A stretch of DNA of 64,000 bases from an uncultured Alphaproteobacteria bacterium (GCA_902574995.1 CACGPP010000001.1:248001-312000), one strand, 5' to 3'; counted from the stretch's first letter, positions 9,855-18,428 are shown. The notes: generated from the sequence alone by a model not told the origin. A program made the numbers and translations.

Positions 9855-10301
9855 TTGAAAAAAATATCCTCATATCTTTTTGTTTTTTTGATTTCTTTTA
9901 ATCTAAATGCATTTGCTGGACCATTTACTGATGATTTTGCAAAATGTTTAGTTACAAAAACAACATCACAAGAAAAAACTGACCTAGTTAAATGGATATA
10001 TGTTACAATTTCCTTTCACCCTAAGTTAAGCCAAATGTCAAATCTTACTGCAGAGGATGTAGAAATGGCAAATATTAGAGTTGCTGACTACATGACAAAT
10101 GTTTTTGCTTATAAGTGTAATGATGAGTTAAATCAGGCTATTAAATATGAAGGTGAAGAAAGTATTTTTTATGCTTTCGAACTTCTGGGTGAATTAGCAA
10201 TGGGAGAACTAATGCAGGACCAAGGGGTAACAGCTGCTAGTGAATTATTCATACAATATGTTGATCTGAGCATTTTTGCTGATTTATTTTCAGATTTTTA
10301 A
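9855..10301 (+). CDS. Exported protein of unknown function
   Basis: N-terminal signal peptide MKKISSYLFVFLISFNLNAFA; TTG start. Confidence 0.7.
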   Translation: MKKISSYLFVFLISFNLNAFAGPFTDDFAKCLVTKTTSQEKTDLVKWIYVTISFHPKLSQMSNLTAEDVEMANIRVADYMTNVFAYKCNDELNQAIKYEGEESIFYAFELLGELAMGELMQDQGVTAASELFIQYVDLSIFADLFSDF

Positions 10302-10392
10302 AATCAAATCGAAAACAAATTTATTAGCAATAATATAAAAAAACTAATAATGTTAAATCTCACTTTAAAATTTCAAAGAATATTAAATTATT

Positions 10393-12234
10393 GTGAATAA
10401 AATACTTAATCCAAATATTTTTTTAATAATTATTACCTTCATTTTGTTAAGGTTTATTGATAGTGACTTATTTTTTAAAGGTGCAATATTTATTGTAATT
10501 AGCATTACATTAATTTACCTTCCGCAAAAAAAATTTAACAAAATTAGCTTATCATTATTGGTAATAATGATGCTTGTATTTTCGTTTGCTAACGAAAAAA
10601 AAAAAATTATAGAAATAAGCGGACCTTTAAAAATAAATTATCAAAATGAAAACCAATATAATGATCTCTTTGGAGAAGAGAGATTTTCTTTTATTTTAGA
10701 TTATTACAAAAGTAATGCAGAAAAATGTTATCTAAATACCTTAGATTGCTTTCAAAATAATATTATAAAAGATAATTATCTTTCACCAGATCAGTTAATA
10801 TTTAGTACTAAAAATTCTTACTCCAGAAAAGTTGCAGAAATCGATTTCCAAAACTTAGCAGATGCTAGAATGTCTTTCATTAATTCAAGCTCTGGTAATA
10901 TAAATTATCGTAATATATTTAAATTGGATACCCCTTATTTTGTTGAGTACCAAAACCTTGAACATATAGAGTCTTTTTGTTTCAAAGGATTAGGATACAT
11001 AGAGACAATTGATTTAAAATCCCATGGTCTTATTCATCAGGACCATAAATGTTTAAACAAATCTATAAAAAGTTTTACTGGATTTAATTTGCCAAACTAT
11101 AATTTACAAATCTCTTCCTCTGAAAAAATATATACAGAATTCCTTGACGAACTAGCACTATTAATTTTTTTAATTTTTATGATTTTTAATTTAAATTTTA
11201 AAAAAATAAGTCACAAAGAATTAAAAATATACATACCAGTTTTGATAAGCACCTTTTTAATTTTTTATATATCAAGATTTGATAATTGGTTTAATGTTTT
11301 CAATCTATTTAATTTCTATTTTTTTGGTTTTGAGGGCGGTGACGGCTCTTTCTATATTAATAGTGCACATGTACTTTTTGAGAGTTTTGCAGATTTTAAG
11401 ATTATTGATTTTTTGAGAGCTGGCGAGGATGTATTTTATTTTACTCCAGGTTCAAGATACTTTTTATTTTTAAACCAACTAATATCAGGTGATTTCTATT
11501 ATTTATATTTCTTCTTTCTTTTTTTTCTTCCAAAAATTATAAATAAATTTTTAACTAAACAGTTTGGTGAAAAAGTTGGGTACTATTTGACTATCTCTTT
11601 TTTACTTTTCCCTTTTCTTCATCATCTTGGCATTAGTTACTATCAGTACATGAGACACGCCTACAGATTGTTTCCAGAACCTCTGGGTTATATGTTTTTT
11701 ATTGCTGGTCTTACAATTTTTTTACATAGCTTTAGGGAAAATTATTTAAAAATGAATTTATTATTTGCACTTTCTGTATTTTTAAGACCAAATTTAGTCT
11801 TGACGATATTTTTAATTATGACCATAAAGACTTTTCGTGAAAAAATAAATGTCTTTAACTTAAAATACTTTTTTCCACTTTTTTTAATTTCTTTAATTTA
11901 TATTTTTCCATTGATACATAATCTATATTTTGGAAATTCTTTCATTTTATTTACAGAGTATGGTTCAAATATGATGAAACTAGGTAAAATATATGACAAT
12001 ACAGAATTTTATTTTAATAAATATAAGATTGTAAATTTATTTTTTTTAGTTTTGGTACTCATACCTGGTTTAAATATTTACTTAAAAATTATATTAATTT
12101 CACAATTCTTTACTTTATTTTGGTTTGAAACGCTTGGTAGATATTATTGGATATATTGGTTGGTTTCTTTAAATTTATTATATAATACCTTTCAAAGAGC
12201 ACATAAAAATAAATGGAAATTCCAAAAAATATAA
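10393..12234 (+). CDS. Multi-TM membrane protein, possibly a GT-C/ArnT-like glycosyltransferase
   Basis: 613 aa, many TM segments; GTG start; assignment from topology only. Confidence 0.55.
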   Translation: MNKILNPNIFLIIITFILLRFIDSDLFFKGAIFIVISITLIYLPQKKFNKISLSLLVIMMLVFSFANEKKKIIEISGPLKINYQNENQYNDLFGEERFSFILDYYKSNAEKCYLNTLDCFQNNIIKDNYLSPDQLIFSTKNSYSRKVAEIDFQNLADARMSFINSSSGNINYRNIFKLDTPYFVEYQNLEHIESFCFKGLGYIETIDLKSHGLIHQDHKCLNKSIKSFTGFNLPNYNLQISSSEKIYTEFLDELALLIFLIFMIFNLNFKKISHKELKIYIPVLISTFLIFYISRFDNWFNVFNLFNFYFFGFEGGDGSFYINSAHVLFESFADFKIIDFLRAGEDVFYFTPGSRYFLFLNQLISGDFYYLYFFFLFFLPKIINKFLTKQFGEKVGYYLTISFLLFPFLHHLGISYYQYMRHAYRLFPEPLGYMFFIAGLTIFLHSFRENYLKMNLLFALSVFLRPNLVLTIFLIMTIKTFREKINVFNLKYFFPLFLISLIYIFPLIHNLYFGNSFILFTEYGSNMMKLGKIYDNTEFYFNKYKIVNLFFLVLVLIPGLNIYLKIILISQFFTLFWFETLGRYYWIYWLVSLNLLYNTFQRAHKNKWKFQKI

Positions 12235-12593
12235 AGTTTATAAAAGATGACAGTGTTATCTTTATAAATAGAAAGCTAGAAAGTTTTAATACTTTTCTTC
12301 TTATTGATTTACTTCATCATATTGAACCGAGTCTTCAATTATATTTTGTAAAAAAATTGATAAATAGTATGAAAAGTGGAGATATTTTAATTATTAAAGA
12401 CATTTTTCCTAAGAGCTTTTTAACCAGATTTTGGAACGCCTTTCATGATTTTATTATTTCTAGACAATTAATAAATTATTTTGATTTTGATGCTTTAGAA
12501 AAAATTATGTCAAAAAATACAATAATATTAAATAGGTTTCATAAAAGAATATTTTTATATGATCATTTTTTCTTAGTTATAAAAAGAAACTGA
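12213..12593 (+). CDS. C-terminal-half methyltransferase-like protein (apparently lacks the SAM-binding N-terminus)
   Basis: Contains LLIDLLHHIEPSLQLYFVKKLINSMKSGDILIIKDI, resembling class I MT motifs IV-V; only 126 aa. Confidence 0.5.
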   Translation: MEIPKNIKFIKDDSVIFINRKLESFNTFLLIDLLHHIEPSLQLYFVKKLINSMKSGDILIIKDIFPKSFLTRFWNAFHDFIISRQLINYFDFDALEKIMSKNTIILNRFHKRIFLYDHFFLVIKRN

Positions 12594-13427
12594 ATTTCCA
12601 AGGAATATTATGAAGAAGATAAATACTAAAATAGAATTTATTTTATTTTTATATATAAAAATAGTTATATCTTGATCTTTATTTTTATTAATAAATAGAA
12701 AATTGATAATAATTAAAATTATTAATAACAAATTAATAAATAAAAGTTCTTTATAAATAAAAAATTGGTCTTTAGAAGGATCAATTGAGTAAATTAAAAA
12801 AACTAAAATTCCAAAAAAACTAAAAAAAAGTTGCAAAATTTGAACTTTTCTTTTGTCTTTTTTTCCGTAAGGTCTATTAAAGTAAGACTTGTCAATTTCT
12901 ACAAGTCTCTTATTGGAACCAATCATTAAAAATATTGAAGTACAAAATAATATAAAGTACAAACTTAAATCAACCTCAAAAGCAATCGAGCCATAAATAA
13001 TTCTAAGTACATGAAAAAAACTCAAAATTAATATGTCTAAATACTTTTGTCTCTTAAAATAAAAATTATAAGAAATTGATAATAAAAAATAAAAAAGACA
13101 AACTATAAATATTTCTTGATTAAAAATAAAAGTAAAAGTTATAAGTATGAAAAAACTAATTATACCAAAAAAGTAATATAATTTTTTTTTGTCAAGATTT
13201 AAAATGTAATTTAGTTTTTTATTTTTTATATCTTCTTTGTAATCATTTAAATTATTAAAAAAATAAATAATTGAAGATAGAAATGACAATATTAAAAAAT
13301 AAATAATGAATTCTAGAAATTGAATTTTAAAATAAGAGTGGCCAACTAAAACTGGAAGAAAAATAATTAAATTCTTAATCCAATGATGTATTTTAAATAA
13401 ATAAAAATATTCTTTCATAAACTTCAA
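12573..13427 (-). CDS. UbiA family prenyltransferase (decaprenyl-phosphate phosphoribosyltransferase-like)
   Basis: KIHHWIKNLIIFLPVLVGH and NLNDYKEDIKNKK (N-D-xx-D-like) motifs, multi-TM. Confidence 0.7.
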   Translation of the reverse strand: MKFMKEYFYLFKIHHWIKNLIIFLPVLVGHSYFKIQFLEFIIYFLILSFLSSIIYFFNNLNDYKEDIKNKKLNYILNLDKKKLYYFFGIISFFILITFTFIFNQEIFIVCLFYFLLSISYNFYFKRQKYLDILILSFFHVLRIIYGSIAFEVDLSLYFILFCTSIFLMIGSNKRLVEIDKSYFNRPYGKKDKRKVQILQLFFSFFGILVFLIYSIDPSKDQFFIYKELLFINLLLIILIIINFLFINKNKDQDITIFIYKNKINSILVFIFFIIFLGNSVSFYN

Positions 13428-13506
13428 AATCTTATTGATTTAATTATAGATTAATTCAAGGTATTTTAAGGAAGAATATTAAAAAAAATAATTAAAATTT
13501 ACTCTG

Positions 13507-14310
13507 ATGACAATAGAAATTTTTTTATGGGCCTCACTCCCCTCTATTTTAATTTCATTTTATGTGTCCCGCAGAGATTTGTTTCCTGAACCTCCTAAAA
13601 TGTTAGTACTTTCAATTACTTTAGGTTTTTTGATTTTCATTCCACATTCTCTTTTTTTTAACATAATACATGATTATTATTGGGAAATTTATGAAAATAA
13701 TCTTAGTGATATTAATTTCATTTTTTTACTAGAGACATTCTTTGCAGCGGCTTTTGTTGAAGAGTCATTAAAGTATTTAGTTTTTTTATTTTTCGTATCT
13801 AGATTTAATGCTTTTAATGAACCAATGGATGCCATTGTTTATGGTGTCTGTATTTCACTTGGATTTTCATTAATGGAGACACTAGAGTGGTCTTATATAA
13901 TCTTCAATGAGGAGGGTGAAGCAAAAGCTTTGTCAGAAGCCCAAGCTAGAGCTTGGTCTTCAAATACTTTACATGCTGGATGTGGAATAGTTATGGGCTA
14001 TTTTTTGTCAAGAGCATTTTTTATAAATCAAAATAATTTTTTAAAGTTGATATTAGCCCTAATTATTCCAACTTTAATTCATGGTATTTATAATTATGCT
14101 ATTGTCAGTGGCACAATAATAGTCTCTATTGTGGTATTAATTTTTTGTGCTTCCTTAGTTTTATTAGGTTGGAGAAAAGCAAGGCAGAGACAAAAACTAA
14201 AAAAAATGGAAACTGAGGACAAAGTTTTATCTCTAAATTTATTTAATATCTCAAGCTCAATTATATTAAATTTAATTTTAGTTTTATTAATTATTAAAAT
14301 TTTTTCTTAA
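13507..14310 (+). CDS. PrsW family intramembrane metalloprotease
   Basis: FVEESLKYLVFL (EExxK), HAGCGIVMGYF, IPTLIHGIYNY motifs. Confidence 0.88.
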   Translation: MTIEIFLWASLPSILISFYVSRRDLFPEPPKMLVLSITLGFLIFIPHSLFFNIIHDYYWEIYENNLSDINFIFLLETFFAAAFVEESLKYLVFLFFVSRFNAFNEPMDAIVYGVCISLGFSLMETLEWSYIIFNEEGEAKALSEAQARAWSSNTLHAGCGIVMGYFLSRAFFINQNNFLKLILALIIPTLIHGIYNYAIVSGTIIVSIVVLIFCASLVLLGWRKARQRQKLKKMETEDKVLSLNLFNISSSIILNLILVLLIIKIFS

Positions 14311-14344
14311 TTTTAATTAATTCAAAACAATTAAAATTTGCTTT

Positions 14345-14368
14345 TTAGTGTATTATAAAGTGTATCCA
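14345..14368 (+). repeat. Distal island boundary repeat: degenerate TTAGTGTATTA followed by AAAGTGTATCCA (14357-14368)
   Basis: Exact 12-mer AAAGTGTATCCA recurs at 17103-17114. Confidence 0.6.
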
Positions 14369-14376
14369 TTAAAAAT

Positions 14377-14562
14377 TTAATACTTAATTTTCCAACCTTG
14401 TTTTTGAAGAGCTTTGATTAAGATTTCTAATCTTTCATCTCTAGACATTTCAGGTTTTATTTCAGTGAGAAATATATTTTTTGAACCTGTGTCTTTCTCT
14501 CTTTGTTTAATATAATCCTCTTTAGACTTAACCTTGTAGATTTTGATATTTTGTTCTGACAT
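14377..14562 (-). CDS. Small protein of unknown function (island)
   Basis: 61 aa from MSEQNIK; SD-like GAGGTTAATA before ATG. Confidence 0.6.
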   Translation of the reverse strand: MSEQNIKIYKVKSKEDYIKQREKDTGSKNIFLTEIKPEMSRDERLEILIKALQKQGWKIKY

Positions 14563-14679
14563 TATTAACCTCATTTCTTTTATTTACTGTCATTAATATT
14601 TATTCCAAAAATTATTCCTGTTTTATACTTTAGACTGAATAAATCCTTAGGTTTCCTAGCAATTATAGCTTTTATGAAT

Positions 14680-14835
14680 CTAACCATTTTTACAATCCTT
14701 TGGTTTATAGGGAGCTTTCAAAAACTTTTTAAGTTTATGATTTGATAATGGTTTTTGATGAACTTGGATATAAGAGCGATGAATGGGTAGCCCTAATTCT
14801 TTCCATTCTTTCAGTGTTAATTTTTTAATTGGCAT
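14680..14835 (-). CDS. Small basic protein of unknown function (island)
   Basis: 51 aa MPIKKLTLKEWKELGLP...; strong AGGAGG SD upstream of ATG. Confidence 0.6.
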   Translation of the reverse strand: MPIKKLTLKEWKELGLPIHRSYIQVHQKPLSNHKLKKFLKAPYKPKDCKNG

Positions 14836-14881
14836 TGTTAACCTCCTTTGGTTAAAACAAGGCAACTAATGTGGGAATTTA

Positions 14882-14947
14882 AGTTTCACCGTTTTAGCTG
14901 CATTTATAAAGCACCCGCAATATTGTGTAAGTAAATCGGTGCAAACT
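14882..14947. other. Inverted repeat AGTTTCACCG / CGGTGCAAACT (10 of 11) in island intergenic region
   Basis: 14882-14891 and 14937-14947 are complementary apart from one bulged base. Confidence 0.4.
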
Positions 14948-15008
14948 AAAATTATCAATAAGTAGTGTATTTGTAAATATAAGATTGAGATAGAATTATT
15001 TGATTTTT

Positions 15009-15875
15009 TTAAATAGCTCCCATCATCACGGCTATTCCAGCGCCACCACCCATGGCAGCCAGTGTTTTCCCATATTTTTTGATTTGCTTTCTAAACCAGT
15101 CGTAAATTTGTGATACTTCAATTTTATTCAAAGATTTTTTAACAACAATCAATACCACTAAACCTATAATGATACCCAATAATGGGCTGGCAAATAAACT
15201 AGCTGTCATAATAAATGACCCCATACCCAACAGTCCTTTGACAGTTCCCTCTTTAAAAGCTTTTTTATTTTTATTTTTTGTATATGACTTAGCCCAGGAC
15301 ACTATCGAAACTATCAATAAAATTGGATTTGCACCAACTGCGCCAGCTAATATTAAAGATGATGCTAAGTTTGCAAACTCTTCTTTTTCGTATTTATTCC
15401 AACCAAACATTAAAGCTACAACACCCAAGGTTGCTCCAAATATCTCTGACAGATTGACACTTTGAATGTCTAAGAGCCAGCTCCTCTTGATGGCAAAATA
15501 CTCATTCATATATGTAGCGAATTTATCGAATGCTTCTTTATTATCTATATTGTTTAAAGGTATCCCCATTGGGGTTTGCAAATCTTTAAATAAAGACAGG
15601 AAATAGTTTTTTAGTTCCTCAAAATTTGTATCGTCAGGGAGAGCTTCTTTAACTTTCTCCCACATGTGCAAAGGAGTATGGCTTCCATCGAAGTGTCTAT
15701 GTGTAAAACCGCCTATGTGTGTGGCATTATAAAATTCATCAATTTTTGCGTCATAAATTGTTGCTTCATCATCGATTATATTTGAGAGAGATTTTTCAAC
15801 TTTTTTACCGAACGGTACAGAAAATAGCCCTGCAATTCCCAAGGCAGCTTGCCTTAATTTTTTAACAAAATACAT
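15009..15875 (-). CDS. Multi-TM protein of unknown function (island gene B)
   Basis: 288 aa; N-terminal soluble part with HIGGFTHRHFDGSHTPLHMW, then several hydrophobic segments in the C-terminal half. Confidence 0.75.
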   Translation of the reverse strand: MYFVKKLRQAALGIAGLFSVPFGKKVEKSLSNIIDDEATIYDAKIDEFYNATHIGGFTHRHFDGSHTPLHMWEKVKEALPDDTNFEELKNYFLSLFKDLQTPMGIPLNNIDNKEAFDKFATYMNEYFAIKRSWLLDIQSVNLSEIFGATLGVVALMFGWNKYEKEEFANLASSLILAGAVGANPILLIVSIVSWAKSYTKNKNKKAFKEGTVKGLLGMGSFIMTASLFASPLLGIIIGLVVLIVVKKSLNKIEVSQIYDWFRKQIKKYGKTLAAMGGGAGIAVMMGAI

Positions 15876-15877
15876 CT

Positions 15878-16960
15878 TTAGAATGGAAACACACAGTCGT
15901 GTCGTTTCATATACTCCACCTCATAATCAACTTTACTTAGGTCTTTGTCATAAGCATCTTTCATGTCTTTATCTAAAGTACTTTCATTTAACAAAAACTT
16001 ATCAAAGTGTGTCCACAATGTTTCACATGATAGTCCTCTTATATAACCTAAATTTACTTGTTTTGCTCCACCAAAAGGACTTGGTCCCTCTTTTTTCATA
16101 TCCTCTAAGAATTTTTTTCTTCCTTCAACAGTTTCAAAATCTTTTGATAAATTTTTTTCAATTTCATAATTCATACTCACGATACCAACGTACCTATAAT
16201 CAAAAGGCTGGTTATCTTTTTTCAGTTTCATTGTTTCTATGGTAAGGTCGAACTTCGTGGCTTCAATTAATTCTTCATAAGCACCTATTTTATAATTTTC
16301 TCCTAGATGAAATTTCCAAACCATTAGGGCGTAATCCTTTTCTAGGTTTGTTAAGTAAAGGTAATGTTTCTTATGAGGGTGTAAATTTATTTGAGTTTCG
16401 TCATCATACTCTTTTGAAAAAACAAAATAGTCATCAGTATCTCCCTCGTGCCCCATGTTGAACTTAAAAGGTATTAATACTTGCTTAAATTTTGTCTTCT
16501 TTAATTCTTTTGCATATTCATACAAATCCAAATCATCATCTTTATCTGGATTAACTACATAATCAAAGTTCAGTATTTCATCTACAAAGAGATTGTCTGA
16601 TGTATATTTATTTGATGAGGTAACTTTATTCCCTCGTAAGTATTGCTTACCTTTATCAGACAAATACCAAAGAAAAGTATGGTCATTATTAGCTTTATCT
16701 AGCCATTCTAGTGTATTTGTAAAACCCATATTCACTAACTTCGCACCAGAACTCTGCACTAAATCCTTATGAAGTCCTGTTAAAAAAGCTATTTCATCTA
16801 AGTCAAATGCATTAACAATCTCATCTTTTGCCCTCCAATGTTTTTCACCAAAAATATCTTTCCCTGTCTTCATATTTACATGTCTTTTGCATTTTTTATC
16901 TCTCAAACATTCCATGAAAAGATAATCTTGAGACTCAATAATATACTTTTCGATAGACAT
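15878..16960 (-). CDS. Cytosolic protein of unknown function, possible winged-helix region (island gene A)
   Basis: 360 aa; DEIAFLTGLHKDLVQSSGAKLVNMGF...WYLSDKGKQYL resembles a winged-helix region; stop is 2 nt upstream of gene B start. Confidence 0.75.
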   Translation of the reverse strand: MSIEKYIIESQDYLFMECLRDKKCKRHVNMKTGKDIFGEKHWRAKDEIVNAFDLDEIAFLTGLHKDLVQSSGAKLVNMGFTNTLEWLDKANNDHTFLWYLSDKGKQYLRGNKVTSSNKYTSDNLFVDEILNFDYVVNPDKDDDLDLYEYAKELKKTKFKQVLIPFKFNMGHEGDTDDYFVFSKEYDDETQINLHPHKKHYLYLTNLEKDYALMVWKFHLGENYKIGAYEELIEATKFDLTIETMKLKKDNQPFDYRYVGIVSMNYEIEKNLSKDFETVEGRKKFLEDMKKEGPSPFGGAKQVNLGYIRGLSCETLWTHFDKFLLNESTLDKDMKDAYDKDLSKVDYEVEYMKRHDCVFPF

Positions 16961-17090
16961 TTTTTAATGATAACCAACATATTTGATATTCTCAATATTG
17001 ATTTCCCCTAATGATTTTAGAAATATCTTTAACGCACTATTGCTCGGAACATCTTTCCTCTTTTTGTTATGCTACCCATATTTACACCTC

Positions 17091-17114
17091 CTAGTGTATC
17101 CAAAAGTGTATCCA
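17091..17114 (+). repeat. Proximal island repeat: CTAGTGTATCCA + AAAGTGTATCCA (17103-17114)
   Basis: Tandem copies about 47-70 bp beyond the tRNA-Thr 3' end; exact 12-mer also at 14357-14368. Confidence 0.65.
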
Positions 17115-17160
17115 AGGGGCTACTGTGTGAAGAGCTTTGGTAAATTAACCTTGATAAATA

Positions 17161-17235
17161 TGGTGCCGCCGAGAAGAATTGAACTTCCGACCCCACCCTT
17201 ACCAAGGGTGTGCTCTACCACTGAGCTACGGCGGC
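17161..17235 (-). tRNA. tRNA-Thr (anticodon GGU)
   Basis: Reverse strand GCCGCCGTAGCTCAGTGGTAGAGCACACCCTTGGTAAGGGTGGGGTCGGAAGTTCAATTCTTCTCGGCGGCACCA folds as a cloverleaf with anticodon GGT and encoded CCA. Confidence 0.96.
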
Positions 17236-17257
17236 ATCTCAAAGAAACTATAAACTA

Positions 17258-17443
17258 TTAATACATATTAAAAAACATTAACAAAAGGCAGCCAGCTGTA
17301 AGGTATTTAGAGATTTCATAAATAATTTTCCATTTATTATTATTTTGACTCAAACGCCATGTAACAAATGTAATTGCCAAAAAAACAAATGAAACAAACC
17401 ACATTAAATTTGGGTTTCTTGTTAATTCAATAATAACTGACAT
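17258..17443 (-). CDS. Small membrane protein
   Basis: 61 aa, two hydrophobic segments. Confidence 0.55.
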   Translation of the reverse strand: MSVIIELTRNPNLMWFVSFVFLAITFVTWRLSQNNNKWKIIYEISKYLTAGCLLLMFFNMY

Positions 17444-17445
17444 GA

Positions 17446-17634
17446 TTAATTCACAAGGTAAAACTTATCTACCAGATAGTTTATTAACAAGACTAATCCA
17501 ATCATAAATAACCAATAAAGTTTTTTGTTTTTTCTAATAAAGGGTATCCCGATAGCACTGTATCTAAATAATTTATGAAGTCCCCACACAATTAAGGGGA
17601 TTAAAAACAACCAAAAAATAATTTCCCAAATCAT
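17446..17634 (-). CDS. Small membrane protein
   Basis: 62 aa, two hydrophobic segments; 2 bp from the neighbouring ORF. Confidence 0.55.
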   Translation of the reverse strand: MIWEIIFWLFLIPLIVWGLHKLFRYSAIGIPFIRKNKKLYWLFMIGLVLLINYLVDKFYLVN

Positions 17635-17647
17635 TTTGTAAATTTAA

Positions 17648-18259
17648 TTATTTCTTTTTTAATAAGACTATCCTAATTTTAATATTTGAACCAAAATCTT
17701 TATTGTTTGGAAGATAATTTAAAGGTCTTGATATATAGATTGAGTTAAAATCAGTTAATTTTTCCAAGACATTATCAAATTTTAATTCTTCCCATAAATC
17801 TACTCTGTGTGTAAATATAAAATAACCATTTTTTGCAAGATAATAATAAACCAGTTTAAAAAGTGATTGATGATTTTTACAATATGTCATTGCACCAATA
17901 AGACTTACCACACTGTACTTATTTACTATTTGAATTTTATTCTCAAAACTCTTTTTATAAAGATATCTATATTTTCCATTTCTTTTAGATATATCTAATA
18001 TTTTTTTTGAAATATCAGATCCATCACAAATACAGTCAGGGTAAACTCGTAATAATTCATCAACAAAAAGTCCTGTGCCACATGCTAAATCTAAAATAAA
18101 TTTTGGTTTTGTTTTGATATATTTCTTTAAAATTTTAACTGATTGTAATGGTGCTTTGTAGTTCCATTTATTCAATGTCTCATCATATGAACCAGACCAA
18201 TTATCATAATATTTTTCTATGTCTTTTTTGTTACCAATGCCTTGACGAAGAGATTTCAT
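17648..18259 (-). CDS. Class I SAM-dependent methyltransferase
   Basis: FILDLACGTGLFVDELL (motif I). Confidence 0.85.
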   Translation of the reverse strand: MKSLRQGIGNKKDIEKYYDNWSGSYDETLNKWNYKAPLQSVKILKKYIKTKPKFILDLACGTGLFVDELLRVYPDCICDGSDISKKILDISKRNGKYRYLYKKSFENKIQIVNKYSVVSLIGAMTYCKNHQSLFKLVYYYLAKNGYFIFTHRVDLWEELKFDNVLEKLTDFNSIYISRPLNYLPNNKDFGSNIKIRIVLLKKK

Positions 18260-18347
18260 TTAAATTTAAAAACTAGCTAATTTATTATTATTTCCAATTA
18301 ATTTTCATAATATTGTAATTATTGTAAAATAATGATACTAAAATTAT

Positions 18348-18428
18348 ATGGATAATAATAAACCAAAACCTGATTGTGGTTGTTCTTGCTCATGCTGTTG
18401 CACATGTGGCGACGGTTGTTGTCAATAA
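18348..18428 (+). CDS. 26-aa cysteine-rich microprotein MDNNKPKPDCGCSCSCCCTCGDGCCQ
   Basis: ATG...TAA ORF with 9 Cys in 26 codons; below the size cut-off of the supplied ORF track. Confidence 0.6.
   Translation: MDNNKPKPDCGCSCSCCCTCGDGCCQ

Noticed and set aside
9615-9873. 70-aa and 75-aa minus-strand ORFs over the GC-rich 9.7 kb block
   Set aside because: They overlap each other in different frames across the inverted repeat, with low-complexity ends; a structured RNA explains the composition better.
15169-15465. 98-aa plus-strand ORF inside the multi-TM island gene
   Set aside because: Antisense to a longer, better-supported ORF with an operon partner; no start context.
15883-16245. 120-aa plus-strand ORF antisense to island gene A
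   Set aside because: Fully inside the 360-aa ORF on the other strand; composition looks like antisense translation.
16983-17261. 92-aa plus-strand ORF containing VPPRRIELPTPPLPRVCSTTELRRH
   Set aside because: It is antisense read-through of tRNA-Thr (17161-17235), a common false ORF pattern.
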